The notes: a model not told the origin generated them from the letters alone. A stretch of DNA of 64,000 nt from Noviherbaspirillum suwonense (GCF_900182955.1 NZ_FXUL01000024.1:41003-105002), one strand, 5' to 3'. Positions 18,782 to 27,955 are shown, numbered from the stretch's first letter. Numbers and translations: made by a program.

Positions 18782-19209
18782 TCAACCCGAAGGATGCCCA
18801 CCTCAAGCCGCGGCCGACACCGGATGCGGATTCGCAAACCTATTGGCGTGGCATTCAGGAGGGCAAGCTGCTGCTGCAGCACTGCCCTGCGTGCGGTCAT
18901 GTGCAGCTCTACCAGCAGGCGATCTGCCGTGAGTGTGGTAGCACGCGCCTTGAGCACCGTGCCGCCAGCGGCCGCGCCAAGGTGTATTCGTTCAGCGTGG
19001 TCCACCGGGCGCCCGGGCCGGCCTTCAAACAGGACACGCCCTATGCCGTGCTGTTGGTCGAACTTGAAGAAGGTCCGCGAATGATCAGCGCCTTTGTCGG
19101 TCCAGACCCTTCCGCGGTCACCTTCGACATGGCGGTCGAGCTGGTTTGCGAGCCTGTCGATGGCGGTGTGTCGCTGCCGCGATTCCGGGCGGCCGGACTT
19201 CAAACGTGA
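18778..19209 (+). CDS. DUF35 OB-fold zinc-ribbon protein, partner of the thiolase-fold enzyme
   Basis: 143 residues. A rubredoxin-like zinc ribbon is formed by C36-x2-C39 and C50-x2-C53, and an OB-fold follows from about residue 60 (GRAKVYSFSVVHR). Proteins of this type bind acyl-CoA and complete the active site of Ltp-type aldolases or MaoC-type hydratases. Its ATG overlaps the stop of the preceding gene (ATGA), which supports an obligate heteromer. A second DUF35 N-terminus survives only as a fragment at 39521-39701. Confidence 0.9.
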   Translation: MINPKDAHLKPRPTPDADSQTYWRGIQEGKLLLQHCPACGHVQLYQQAICRECGSTRLEHRAASGRAKVYSFSVVHRAPGPAFKQDTPYAVLLVELEEGPRMISAFVGPDPSAVTFDMAVELVCEPVDGGVSLPRFRAAGLQT

Positions 19210-20001
19210 AACAGCGTCTTCGTGCGCCTTCCGAGTGTGTGAAGGGATGACCAACCCAAAGCGAGATTTCGCTGGCCCCATTTCGCTGCGTCGTCCTCCC
19301 AAGCGGTAGTCGAGGGGCGCGCCTGCCCTGACGACGGCCGCGATTGCGCAGCGGGCGATTGCGCGTTGTCCATGCGTGATCGGATCGTGGCCATCGTTGC
19401 GTCGGCCCGCTATGGAAAGACGACATTAATGGGAGGATGATTTCGTGCTTGCAAAGACGCCGACCCTGTGTAGGTGGGGCTCGACGCTTCCTGGCGTGAC
19501 CAGGTGTTCTTTGTGCGCTCTTTGTTGAATACAGTCGGACCACACAATTTTCTTGAACGCCAGAAAATTCGACTTTACAAAAATCAAGCCGGATGCAGCA
19601 TAACCCACTTGAAATTCAATAGATCTATAAATGGCAAAATAACATCGCGGTCTACCTAACGGTTGACTGGGAAGCAAGCGCGAGGGTAAGCTTCTCGTCA
19701 CTATTTGAAGTAAACAGCACCATCGTTGCATCTACAGCGGATATGCCGTAGTTTTTTGTAGCCGCCTGCCTATCTGTTCATTGAGGCCCTGCCATCGTCA
19801 AGGCGGTATTGGAACACCTGACTTTCAATGGTTGGCGCGGGTTCTTCCATCTGCGCTTCCTCGACATTGGCTAAACGTTGGCTGCTAGGACATTTGTGTG
19901 AAAAGAAGTCCCGCATTCAGTGCCGATCTGCCCATGCCGGTTTGATGCGAGCAGTACGAATACAATGTTTCAGTCCCGACCATTTCTTAAAGGAAAAGAC
20001 C
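19210..20001. other. Gene-free region with an ISL3 end remnant
   Basis: About 790 bases between the DUF35 gene and a LivK-like gene. Positions 19551-19622 duplicate, in inverse orientation, the 3' end of the ISL3 remnant near 1547-1618. The remainder has no recognisable gene or RNA. An AAAGGA stretch at 19989-19994 is the likely ribosome-binding site of the next gene. Base composition is more AT-rich from about 19500 onward than in the catabolic operons. Confidence 0.55.
19551..19622 (+). mobile_element. ISL3 3'-end remnant
   Basis: Read on the reverse strand, this segment encodes IEFQVGYAASGLIFVKSNF. The piece near 1547-1618, read on the forward strand, encodes IEFRVGYAACGLIFVKSSF. The bases agree closely over some 70 positions. 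The rest of the element is missing here. Confidence 0.65.
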
Positions 20002-21210
20002 ATGAAATTAAAAGCGCTTGCTGCGGCAGTTTTTACATTGGCTGCATCGGCCTCATCGCCGCCTTCCTTTGCGCATATTTCAGGGGATGTCATCAAGATC
20101 GGCTTGGTGATCGACCTGTCAAGCTTGTACGCCGACGTAACCGGGCAAGGCGTCGTTGAAGCGGTAAAGTTGGCAATAGCTGATGCGGGGAACTCGATCA
20201 ATGGCAAGAAAATCGAACTGCTCTTCGCCGATTATCAGAACAAGGCTGATGTCGCCGCTGGGAAGGCGCGAGAGTGGGTGGACCTGGATGGCGTCGATGT
20301 ATTGATGGCCGGGACTAATTCGAGCGCGGCGCTAGCGATATCCAAGATTGCGAATGAAAAGAACAAACCCTTGCTAGTAGTGAGCACCGGCACGGCGCGC
20401 CTGACCAATGAAGAATGCAATGGATACACCATCCATTACGGCTACGACACGGTAGCGCTGGCCAAGGGTACCGGCTCGGCAGTGGTTAAGCAAGGCGGCA
20501 AGTCCTGGTATTTTCTGACCGCAGACTATTCCTTCGGCGCCTCCCTCGAGAAAGACACGTCTGACATCGTCAAAGCGAATGGCGGCATGGTAATCGGCAG
20601 CGTAAAACATCCGATCAATGCTTCCGACTTTTCCTCATTCCTAGTGCAGGCGCAGTCGTCGAAGGCCCAGATACTTGGGCTGGCCAATGCGGGCGGCGAT
20701 ACTATTAATGCGATTAAGGCAGCCAATGAATTCGGAATCACCAAGACCATGAAGCTGGCCGGCCTGATCATGTTTGTCAATGATGTGCATGCGCTGGGTC
20801 TAAGTCAGACGCAAGGCATGTATCTGACTGATAATTGGTATTGGGACCAAAATGAAGAGTCACGCGCTTGGTCCAGGCGCTATTTCGATAAGATGAAAAA
20901 GATGCCTAATAGCATCCAGGCTTCGAGCTATTCAGCCGCATTGCATTACCTCAAGTCTGTGAAGGCTACCGGCACTGATAACGCGGAAAAGGTGCTGTCT
21001 AACATGAAGGCAACGCCGATCAACGACATGCTGACCAAGAACGGAACGATTCGAGTAGACGGAAGGATGGTGAGCGATCTGTATCTCAGGCAGGTCAAGG
21101 CTCCAAGCGAATCTAAATATCCATGGGATTATTACAAAGGCGGCGAGCGCATTCCAGGCGATCAGGCTTTCACGAGTAGGGCGGAATCCAAATGCGCACT
21201 GTGGAAGTAA
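20002..21210 (+). CDS. LivK-like periplasmic substrate-binding protein (orphan)
   Basis: 402 residues. A lipid-free Sec signal peptide runs to about residue 25 (a hydrophobic stretch ending SFAHIS). The type I periplasmic-binding fold then begins KIGLVIDLSSLYADVTGQG. Typical turns follow: LLFADYQNKADVAAGKAREW near 75 and WYFLTADYSFGASL near 172. The ATG at 20002 is chosen because it has an AAAGGA site nine bases upstream and begins the signal peptide. No permease or ATPase genes are adjacent, so it must rely on one of the liv operons or on a system elsewhere. Its codon use is more AT-rich than that of the catabolic genes, suggesting separate acquisition. Confidence 0.88.
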   Translation: MKLKALAAAVFTLAASASSPPSFAHISGDVIKIGLVIDLSSLYADVTGQGVVEAVKLAIADAGNSINGKKIELLFADYQNKADVAAGKAREWVDLDGVDVLMAGTNSSAALAISKIANEKNKPLLVVSTGTARLTNEECNGYTIHYGYDTVALAKGTGSAVVKQGGKSWYFLTADYSFGASLEKDTSDIVKANGGMVIGSVKHPINASDFSSFLVQAQSSKAQILGLANAGGDTINAIKAANEFGITKTMKLAGLIMFVNDVHALGLSQTQGMYLTDNWYWDQNEESRAWSRRYFDKMKKMPNSIQASSYSAALHYLKSVKATGTDNAEKVLSNMKATPINDMLTKNGTIRVDGRMVSDLYLRQVKAPSESKYPWDYYKGGERIPGDQAFTSRAESKCALWK

Positions 21211-21499
21211 ATTATAGAAGGTCGGCTGGAAAGGGCTTTCCGAAAGCACAGGCACGCTGAGGTAGCGTGAGTTCTGTGGACACTCCTGTTTGATAAATTG
21301 AATCAATGGGAGAAAGCATGACGAGAACAGATTTGAGGACCTATACGCCGGAGTTTCGTGCCGAAGCGTTCGAGGTGATTCTGGAACTGGGGGTATCCCT
21401 CGAAGCGACGGCGCTGGGGCTGTCACTCCCCAAGGGAACGTTGGCGAACTGGGTCAAAGCTGCCAGGCACGGATCGATGACTCCGACGTCACCTCCTAG

Positions 21500-22940
21500 T
21501 ACTACAGTTGTAATTACAAATTTTTAGTCTATGCTGAAAGCCAGGGTTGCGACTTCTCGGAGTGGTGATCATGGATCAGGTTATTCGGAAATATCAGGAC
21601 GCAAGCCGGACGTGGCAGCAGACATTGGATACGCTGCTGGATCGAATTGGCATGCACTTTGGCCGTAAGGAAATGCAGGAGCGGGCCAGGGATTATCTGC
21701 AAGGCTTGCTGCGACCCGTCGAACGCAAGAATGGCTGGCAATTGGCGGAAGCGACCGGGCATGCCGTGCCCTATAGCATCCAGCATTTGCTGGACCGGGC
21801 ACGTTGGAATGTTGACGCGGTACGCGATGAAGCGCGCGACTACGCGCTGGCGTACTTGGCAGATCCGGATGCGGTACTGGTAGCGGATGAAACCGGCTTC
21901 TTGAAGAAGGGCACCCATTCGGTCGGCGTATCACGGCAGTACAGCGGCACCGCAGGCCGCATTGAGAACTGCCAGATCGGCGTGTTTCTGGCTTATGTCA
22001 GCGACAAGGGAAGGCTCCTCATTGACCGGGAACTCTATCTACCCAAGGAATGGGCGGATAACCAGGAAAGCCGCCGGGCAGCGAAGGTCCCCGACAGTGT
22101 CTGCTTTGCTACCAAGCCTGAATTGGCGCGTCAAATGATTGAGCGTGCAGTGCAAGCCGGTGTTGCTTTTAGGTGGTTTACGGCAGATGAGGTGTATGGC
22201 AATAACCGTCGTCTGCGGGTTTGGCTGGAGCAACAGCACATCTGGCACGTCATGGCACTGGCTTCTCACCAATACGTCTGGCTGCCCTCGATGCGGCAGG
22301 CGACCGTACAGCAGTTGGCTGCGACTGCCAATGCCGACGACTGGGTGCGGCTGGCTGCTGGCAATGGGGCCAAGGGGCCGCGCCTGTATGACTGGGCCAG
22401 GTTACCCCTGCTGAGCTGGCAGATACCAGGCGAACGCTGGCTGCTACTGCGTCGTAGCGTCGCCAATCCAAAAGACATCGCTTACTACGTGGCCTATGTG
22501 CCCCAAGGCTGCCCCCTGCAGGACATGGTTCGGGTGGCCGGATCCCGCTGGGCGATTGAAGAATGCTTCGAAGCCGCCAAGGGCGAGGTCGGGCTGGACC
22601 AGTATGAGGTACGCAGCTGGCACGGCTGGTATCGGCATATCACGCTGGCAATGACAGCGCACGCGTACCTGACCGTCTTGTATGCTATTGCTGACCAACG
22701 CCCGATGTTTAAAAAAAAGACTTCCTGCGGCGCGATGCAGGATTGGAAGCAGCGACGATTACATTAGTGCGGCTCAGCGTCCGGGAATTGCGGAAGCTGT
22801 TATGGCAAATGCTCTGGCGCGTGCGCCCCTGTCTGGCATTCATCATTCACTGGTCACACTGGCGGCGCCATCACCAGGCCGTTGCCATGATGTGCCACTG
22901 GCAGCGGCGCACGAACACACCATGAACTACAACTGTAGTA
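21500..22940 (+). mobile_element. IS701-family element with terminal repeats and CTAG duplication
   Basis: About 1441 bp. The left end begins TACTACAGTTGTAATTAC and the right end is its inverse, GAACTACAACTGTAGTA, with two mismatches. Both sides are flanked by CTAG (21496-21499 and 22941-22944), the four-base YTAR duplication typical of IS701-type elements. The host sequence is an IS3 orfA. Confidence 0.85.
21571..22925 (+). pseudogene. IS701-family transposase with poly-A frame break
   Basis: The main frame from the ATG at 21571 carries the DDE core: VLVADETGFLKKGTHSVGV near residue 110, FRWFTADEVYGNNRRLR near 205, and RWAIEECFEAAKGEVGLDQYE near 326. It ends at 22767 after an eight-A run at 22711-22718. 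The expected C-terminus (DFLRRDAGLEAAT, then SVRELRKLLWQMLWR) continues in another frame to a TGA at 22923-22925. A one-base difference in the A-run explains the break, so either the gene is mutated or ribosomes slip there. The start fits the family; total length would be about 450 residues. Confidence 0.82.
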
Positions 22941-23301
22941 CTAGCAGCCGCAGTGTGGCCGAACTGGAAGACGAGATTGCCAAATCGCGTCGTGAGCTGG
23001 CAGTCGAGCGCATGGAGAAGGAAGTCTTAAAAAACCGCCCCACGCGCCTCGTTGCGGCCCTTATGAGTAGAAACACCAGGCGAGTACACTGAACGTGCGT
23101 GTGGACCGTGGCCGAAAGCCTCTTGGAGGTAGCAACCCGTCAAAAAACCAGGCCCAGGGGAATCTGCGGACTCATCTGCGGTGGCGCCTTTCGGCGACCC
23201 CGTTTAGGAAATTGATTTAGGCTCAATATGGGTTTCGGGGTCTTGAACCATAGAAAGGCCGATACATCAAAAGAGGCCGACGGTAGACGATTAGTGCGGA
23301 C

Positions 23302-23640
23302 ATGGAATTGCGTATCCAAAACTTCATAGACGACGATCGCTGCTATGACGCGGTAAGGCAGCTGAGATAGGGATCGGAGATTAAATGTGCTTACTGCCAA
23401 GGCAAGCACATCGTGAGGAGGGGCGCGACGACAAGGAGCACAGTCGGCAAGGAATGCGGCAAGCGCTTCGATGATTTGACGCATACGGTATTTGCCGGCC
23501 ACCATCAACCGCTGAAGGTGTAGATGCTGTTTCTGTACTTTCTCGGCCTGAATTTATCGACCCGGCAAATTGCACAAGAGCTCAACCTGAACAGGGATGA
23601 TGCACAGCATATGGCTGAAGTGCTGCGCTCGGGCGTAAGT
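23302..23640 (+). pseudogene. IS1595-family transposase N-terminal relic
   Basis: Reading through two in-frame stops (TAG near 23368 and TAG at 23521) gives a zinc-ribbon CAYCQGKHIVRRG and then CGKRFDDLTHTVFAGHHQPLK. LGLNLSTRQIAQELNLN and DDAQHMAEVLRSGV follow. These are the zinc-binding and helix-turn-helix parts of IS1595-type transposases. The DDE domain is absent because homology ends near 23640, at the truncated MaoC gene. It is an old, inactive fragment. Confidence 0.75.
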
Positions 23641-23674
23641 CATTTGATTCTCCATGTGCACACCTTACAGGATA

Positions 23675-23924
23675 GGGTGTCAACATCGCTCACCGTCTGG
23701 CCCGTCACGAGAGCCAGTGTGAGGCAGGAGCTGACAAGAGGGCGGCCGAACTCCGTCTGCGCGGCGTAGTGGGCGTCGAAGTGCAGCGGAGCCGTATTTT
23801 GTGTCAACAGCATGAACCAGATGTTGTCGCTCTGGGTCAGGGTGCGGTCGAGGGCGTGCCGATACTCGTCGCCGACCTCGAAGTCTTCATAGAACCGGCC
23901 CCGCCAGCCTTCCTTGACAGTCAT
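23675..23924 (-). pseudogene. MaoC-type enoyl-CoA hydratase, N-terminal part only
   Basis: From the ATG at 23924 the frame encodes MTVKEGWRGRFYEDFEVGDE, then TLTQSDNIWFMLLTQNTAPLHFDAHYA, with the hot-dog catalytic Asp and His region PLHFDAHYA near residue 50. The last homologous segment is LALVTGQTVSDV. MaoC hydratases of this size have about 150 residues, and the second half is replaced by IS1595 debris. Upstream lies a short spacer and then the IS256 copy that separates it from the bad operon, so it may once have been the distal gene of that operon. Confidence 0.78.
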
Positions 23925-23992
23925 GGGTTGCTCCTGCGACGGGTTGTGCAATTTAAGAGTTCCCAGACGCAGCCGGGAGCTAAAGTAAGAAG

Positions 23993-25392
23993 TGGTGTAC
24001 GGGCTGATGCCTGAAGGCGGGAGGAAGGTGGTGGAAGTTTTTGTTGGAGAATTTGATTGTCTAGGCCAAATCAACCAACAGAGGAAACTCCCACCATGCG
24101 CAAGGATAAGCAGGACGTAGCAATTGGTCTACCGGAAATTGGCATATCGCTGGACGAACTGGTGCGTCGCGGCGCCCGGCAAGTCATCCAGCAAGTGATT
24201 GAACTGGAGCTGGCAGCACTGCTGGAACAGTACGCCAACGTGAGAACCCTGTCAGACAAGAAGGCAGTCGTGCGCAACGGCTATTTGCACGAGCGCGACG
24301 TGCTCACGGCAGCCGGGCCCGTGGCGGTCAAGGTACCGAAGGTACGTGACCGCTCGGGGACCGGCGTGAAGTTTAATTCCACAATGGTTCCTCCCTATGT
24401 CAGGAAGTCGCTGCGCGTATCGGCAGCCTTGCCCTGGTTGTACCTCAAGGGCGTCTCCACCGGCGACATGGGCGAAGCGCTGTCGGTACTTCTGGGCGAC
24501 GAAGCGAGGGGGCTATCAGCCAATGTGGTCAGCCGCTTGAAGGCACACTGGGCAGAGGAATGGCAGCAATGGAACCGGCGCGACCTGAGCACTGCCCGCT
24601 ATGTGTACTGGTGGGCCGACGGCATCCATACCGGCGTGCGAAGCGAAGGCGCCGATGGGCAATGCCTGCTGGTGATTGTGGGCGTGACGCCAGAGGGTAA
24701 GAAGGAACGCGTGGCCATTGCCGACGGCTTCCGGGAATCGACGGCATCGTGGCGCGAGGTGCTGCTGGACTTGAAGGCGCGTGGTCTGCAAGCTGGGCCA
24801 CGGTTGGCGGTCGGCGATGGCGCCATGGGTTTCTGGGCCGCGCTGGAGGAGGTGTTTCCTGCCACGCGGGCTCAGCGCTGCTGGTTCCATAAGTTGGGCA
24901 ATGTGTTGAATCCGCTGCCGGTATCGCAGCAAGCCAGAGCCAAAGCGGCGATACAGGATATCTTTATGGCTGCCACCCGGGCGGATGCCCACGTCGCTTT
25001 CGAGAAGTTCGTGAGTACCTATGGCGCCAAGTATCCGAAGGCCGTGGCAAAGCTCACGCAGGATTGGGACAGTCTGCTGGCGTTCTATGACTTCCCGGCC
25101 GAGCACTGGCAACACATCAGGACCACCAATCCGATTGAATCAACGTTTGCCACGGTGCGTCACCGGACTACACGGGCCAGGAATTGCCTGTCGCGGGCCA
25201 CGTTTCTGGGACTCGCGTTCAAGCTGATGAAAGAGGCAGAAAAGTCATGGCGCCGGATTCGCGGAGCCGACCGAATTCAGCCATTACTGGTCGGCGTGCC
25301 ATTCAAGGATGGCATCCTGGCGCAGGACAATCCGCCGGGACAACAGAAACTCGCAGCCTGATGCCCTGCGCTTCAGGCCAGCCATACACCAC
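23993..25392 (+). mobile_element. IS256-family element, apparently complete
   Basis: About 1400 bp around a full transposase gene. The left end TGGTGTACGG at 23993 and the inverse CCATACACCA at 25383-25392 form an imperfect terminal repeat. The eight bases outside each end do not match, so no target duplication is visible. It lies between a broken MaoC gene and tetR. Confidence 0.72.
24096..25361 (+). CDS. IS256-family transposase, full length
   Basis: 421 residues, normal for IS256. The catalytic triad is in place: Asp in VYWWADGIHTG near residue 171, Asp in AVGDGAMGFW near 240, and Glu in RTTNPIESTFATVRHRT near 348. The mutator-type CWFHKLGNVLN motif lies near 265. The ATG at 24096 is used because it follows a GAGGAAACT site and begins the conserved N-terminus. 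Unlike the other transposases here, it is unbroken, so this may be the youngest insertion in the window. Confidence 0.93.
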   Translation: MRKDKQDVAIGLPEIGISLDELVRRGARQVIQQVIELELAALLEQYANVRTLSDKKAVVRNGYLHERDVLTAAGPVAVKVPKVRDRSGTGVKFNSTMVPPYVRKSLRVSAALPWLYLKGVSTGDMGEALSVLLGDEARGLSANVVSRLKAHWAEEWQQWNRRDLSTARYVYWWADGIHTGVRSEGADGQCLLVIVGVTPEGKKERVAIADGFRESTASWREVLLDLKARGLQAGPRLAVGDGAMGFWAALEEVFPATRAQRCWFHKLGNVLNPLPVSQQARAKAAIQDIFMAATRADAHVAFEKFVSTYGAKYPKAVAKLTQDWDSLLAFYDFPAEHWQHIRTTNPIESTFATVRHRTTRARNCLSRATFLGLAFKLMKEAEKSWRRIRGADRIQPLLVGVPFKDGILAQDNPPGQQKLAA

Positions 25393-25508
25393 AATTGACA
25401 ATAGCTCCGCAGCCGGTCAGCGTGCCACTGACCTACATGGGCGACGTGAGAACTATTGTTGTCAATCCCTTGGCCCGGCCTGTCGAAGTTGCCGGCAATG
25501 CATCGCGG

Positions 25509-26141
25509 TTATGCTTTGTCATGCGCAAGGATTCCATCGAACACGATCGCTGTGATTTGGCGTGAGAAGTCCTGAAAAGAGCCGCGTTGGGGGTTGTACC
25601 ATTCGACGGTCCAGTTCAATGCGCCAATCACGAAAAGCCGAATCATGGCCGTGCTGGTGTCCGGTCGCAATTCGCCGCTGGCGAGCGCTGATTCGAACAG
25701 CTGATCCCAATAGTCTGCGTAAGCCCGCCGCACGACCCGGTGGCGATTTTTTGCGCTCGTCGGGATTTGGCCATAGATGCGGATGTTGGCCGACGTGAAG
25801 TCGCCATAATGCAGCATTCCCCAGAGATGACCTTCAATGCCAGCGGCGATTCGGTCTCGCCAGAGTGCACTTTCGGGAAGAGCCTCAATACGGGTGCGGA
25901 CGGCATTTGCGACGATGGTGATGCCTTTGTCCAGTACTTGGCCCAGGATCTGCTCTTTAGATTCGAAATGATAGTAGATGCTGCCAGCTTTGACGCCGGC
26001 AGCATCCGCTACCGCGCGCAAAGTAGTTGCGGCATAGCCATGATGCCTGAATAGCCGTGCAGCTTCGAGCAACACGCGTTCGCGTGTGGCGGGGCCATCT
26101 AGTTCATTTTTGCTGGGCTTTGCGTCTTTATTTGACTTCAT
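25509..26141 (-). CDS. TetR-family regulator of the bad/liv-type operon
   Basis: 210 residues. The N-terminal helix-turn-helix (about residues 18-64) includes TRERVLLEAARLFRHHGYAA, then LRAVADAAGVKAGSIYYHF, classic for TetR. The C-terminal ligand domain includes LWRDRIAAGIEGHL and resembles the CoA-ester-responsive group in size. The start at 26141 follows from the domain boundary; an in-frame start further upstream adds only an unlikely leader. It is the last gene of a minus-strand series starting at livG and lies 112 bp after badI. A TTAGATAG motif just upstream (26150-26157) may be an autoregulatory site. Confidence 0.87.
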   Translation of the reverse strand: MKSNKDAKPSKNELDGPATRERVLLEAARLFRHHGYAATTLRAVADAAGVKAGSIYYHFESKEQILGQVLDKGITIVANAVRTRIEALPESALWRDRIAAGIEGHLWGMLHYGDFTSANIRIYGQIPTSAKNRHRVVRRAYADYWDQLFESALASGELRPDTSTAMIRLFVIGALNWTVEWYNPQRGSFQDFSRQITAIVFDGILAHDKA

Positions 26142-26253
26142 ATTGACCGTTAGATAGATTTGAAAATACACATCCTATCAAACCTAGCTTTTGTCGAAGG
26201 CGCAGCCTCGTGCATGGGCGCGTCGCATGGAGTTATCCAGTGCTTGCATGTGC

Positions 26254-27045
26254 TCACTTGCCGCCATTGGCCCACTGCCTGAAATCAGGCCTACGTTTTT
26301 CCAGGAAAGCGCTCACGCCTTCTTTTGATTCTGCCGTGTCATAGTACAGGCTCAGCGCTTGAAGTCCCAAGCTGCCGATGCCGCGAATGTGCTCGGTGGA
26401 TGCGTTGAACGAGCGTTTCGCGATCGACAGCGCGGTCGGGCTCTTTTCGACAATTTCCTTACACCAGCGTGCGACTTCGGCGTCGAGTTGGTCGTGGGGC
26501 ACGACGGTGTTGCACAGGCCCATGGCCAAGGCCTCCTGCGCACTGTAGCGGCGGCACATGTACCACATCTCGCGTGCTTTCTTTTCGCCAACCACATGGC
26601 TCAGGTATGCCGTGCCCCAGCCAGGATCGACCGAACCGACTTTGGGTCCGACCTGGCCAAACACCGCTTTTTCCGATGCAATGGTCATGTCGCACAAGGT
26701 GGCCAAGACATTGCCGCCGCCAATGGCATAGCCCTGCACGCGGGCGATCACAGGCTTGGGTACGTCACGAATGGCGCTGTGAAACTCTTCCACCGGGATG
26801 CCGATGGTGCCCCGGCCGTCGTACTGGCCGGCATGAGCCGACTGATCGCCACCGGTGCAGAAAGCACGGTCACCTGTCCCCGTGAGCACAATGGCGGCGA
26901 TACGCTTGTCCCAGCCTGCTTTCATGAATGCCTGCAGCAGTTCCTCAACTGTCTGGCCGCGAAACGCATTCATCACGTTGGGGCGGTTGATCGCGATGTA
27001 TGCCACCGAGTCGCGTTCTTTGTAGATGATGTCCTTGAATTCCAT
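26254..27045 (-). CDS. badI: BadI-like 2-ketocyclohexanecarboxyl-CoA hydrolase (crotonase fold)
   Basis: 263 residues of the crotonase superfamily, closest in pattern to MenB/BadI. It starts MEFKDIIYKERDSVAYI. The oxyanion-hole segment is FCTGGDQSAHAGQYDGRG near residue 62 and the second Gly pair lies in VQGYAIGGGNVLAT near 104. GQVGPKVGSVDPGWGTAYL near 130 is a BadI/MenB hallmark. BadI hydrolyses the ring of 2-oxocyclohexane-1-carboxyl-CoA to pimelyl-CoA. The badH gene immediately upstream makes that reading much stronger than MenB, since no menaquinone genes are nearby. A substituted ring, for example isopropenyl-bearing, is a possible substrate. Confidence 0.87.
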   Translation of the reverse strand: MEFKDIIYKERDSVAYIAINRPNVMNAFRGQTVEELLQAFMKAGWDKRIAAIVLTGTGDRAFCTGGDQSAHAGQYDGRGTIGIPVEEFHSAIRDVPKPVIARVQGYAIGGGNVLATLCDMTIASEKAVFGQVGPKVGSVDPGWGTAYLSHVVGEKKAREMWYMCRRYSAQEALAMGLCNTVVPHDQLDAEVARWCKEIVEKSPTALSIAKRSFNASTEHIRGIGSLGLQALSLYYDTAESKEGVSAFLEKRRPDFRQWANGGK

Positions 27046-27101
27046 GAATTTTCCCTGTCTGATATTTCAACGTCGCATGCCTGCCGACCGTGCCCAGGCG
27101 T

Positions 27102-27899
27102 TTACCCAATCATGCTGTATCCACCGGACACTGAAAGAACCTGTCCGGTGACATGACCCGCAGCCTTCGCTGAAGACAGGAATACCACCGCATTGGCAAT
27201 ATCCTGCGGGCGTCCCACCTTGCGCAGTGGCAACGCCTTTGCGACTTTTTCCAGTTGCTCCGGCGTAAACATGCTGCTGGCATCGATCCACATGCTGCTT
27301 CCGCCCACTTCGTCAGTGGTGCTCGGGATCGTGACGCCGGGGCATACCACGTTGCAGCGGATGCCGTAACGCCCGTTCTCCTTGGCGATCGTTTTCATGA
27401 AGCTGTTGATGGCGGCCTTGACGCCGCCATACACTGCTTCACGTGGCTCACCTTGTCGGCTGGCGTCGGAACTGATGGAGACGATGGAGCCAGCATTGCG
27501 AGGAACCATGACTTCAAGCGCGGTCTTGGTGCAGTTGAGAACGCCGAGGTAGTTGATGTTAATGATCTTTTGCCACAGGTCGGGGGTCGTCTGCGTGAAG
27601 AACATCAACTGGTCCCAGCCGACGTTGTTGACAAGGATATCGACACCACCGAACTTGTCCGTGGCCGCCTTGAACATGGCTTGCACCTGGTCGAGTTCGG
27701 TGACATCGGTCTTGATAACCCGCGCTGACGCCGCGCCGCTCGCCAACGCTAGTTCTGCCGTCTTTTGCGCTTGCTTGTCGTCGATGTCCCCGATGGTGAT
27801 GTTAGCGCCTTCCGCGGCGAAGCCGAGCACGATGCCGCGACCAATGTTCGAGCCGCCACCAGTTACGATGACAGATTTACCTTTTAGATCGAGATCCAT
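27102..27899 (-). CDS. badH: BadH-like 2-hydroxycyclohexanecarboxyl-CoA dehydrogenase (SDR)
   Basis: 265 residues, classical SDR. The cofactor motif TGGGSNIGRG is at about residues 13-22, an Asp after the second strand (GDIDDKQ) implies NAD+ preference, and NNVGWDQ lies near 90. The catalytic Ser is in SISSDAS near 142 and the Tyr-x3-Lys in AVYGGVK near 155. The last segment, HVTGQVLSVSGGYSMIG, is normal. BadH oxidises the 2-hydroxy group of the alicyclic CoA ester to the ketone that BadI opens. The start has a GGAGT-like site upstream. It is 56 bp from badI and in the same orientation. Confidence 0.88.
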   Translation of the reverse strand: MDLDLKGKSVIVTGGGSNIGRGIVLGFAAEGANITIGDIDDKQAQKTAELALASGAASARVIKTDVTELDQVQAMFKAATDKFGGVDILVNNVGWDQLMFFTQTTPDLWQKIININYLGVLNCTKTALEVMVPRNAGSIVSISSDASRQGEPREAVYGGVKAAINSFMKTIAKENGRYGIRCNVVCPGVTIPSTTDEVGGSSMWIDASSMFTPEQLEKVAKALPLRKVGRPQDIANAVVFLSSAKAAGHVTGQVLSVSGGYSMIG

Positions 27900-27955
27900 A
27901 TTTGTTACTCCTTACGTTTTTAGCGCCACATTTGGGTGGCTGACACTATAACTGT

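Larger units (their letters stand above)
21318..23092 (+). pseudogene. IS3-family OrfA interrupted by IS701
   Basis: The 5' part (21318-21499) encodes MTRTDLRTYTPEFRAEAF and a helix-turn-helix ending KGTLANWVKAARHG. The 3' part resumes at 22941 with a leucine-zipper-like stretch, VAELEDEIAKSRRELAVERM and then EKEVLKN. Joining the two across one CTAG gives a continuous frame, so an intact orfA was split by the element at 21500-22940. The TTAAAAAAC run near 23027-23035 resembles the IS3 frameshift window. OrfB itself is missing beyond 23092. Confidence 0.82.

Noticed and set aside
25395..25466. Inverse pair ATTGACAATAG and CTATTGTTGTCAAT
   Set aside because: The arms are imperfect with a long gap and lie next to the IS256 end; neither terminator nor operator can be supported.
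26254..27045. Naphthoyl-CoA synthase (MenB)
   Set aside because: No menaquinone genes nearby, and a BadH-like dehydrogenase is directly upstream.
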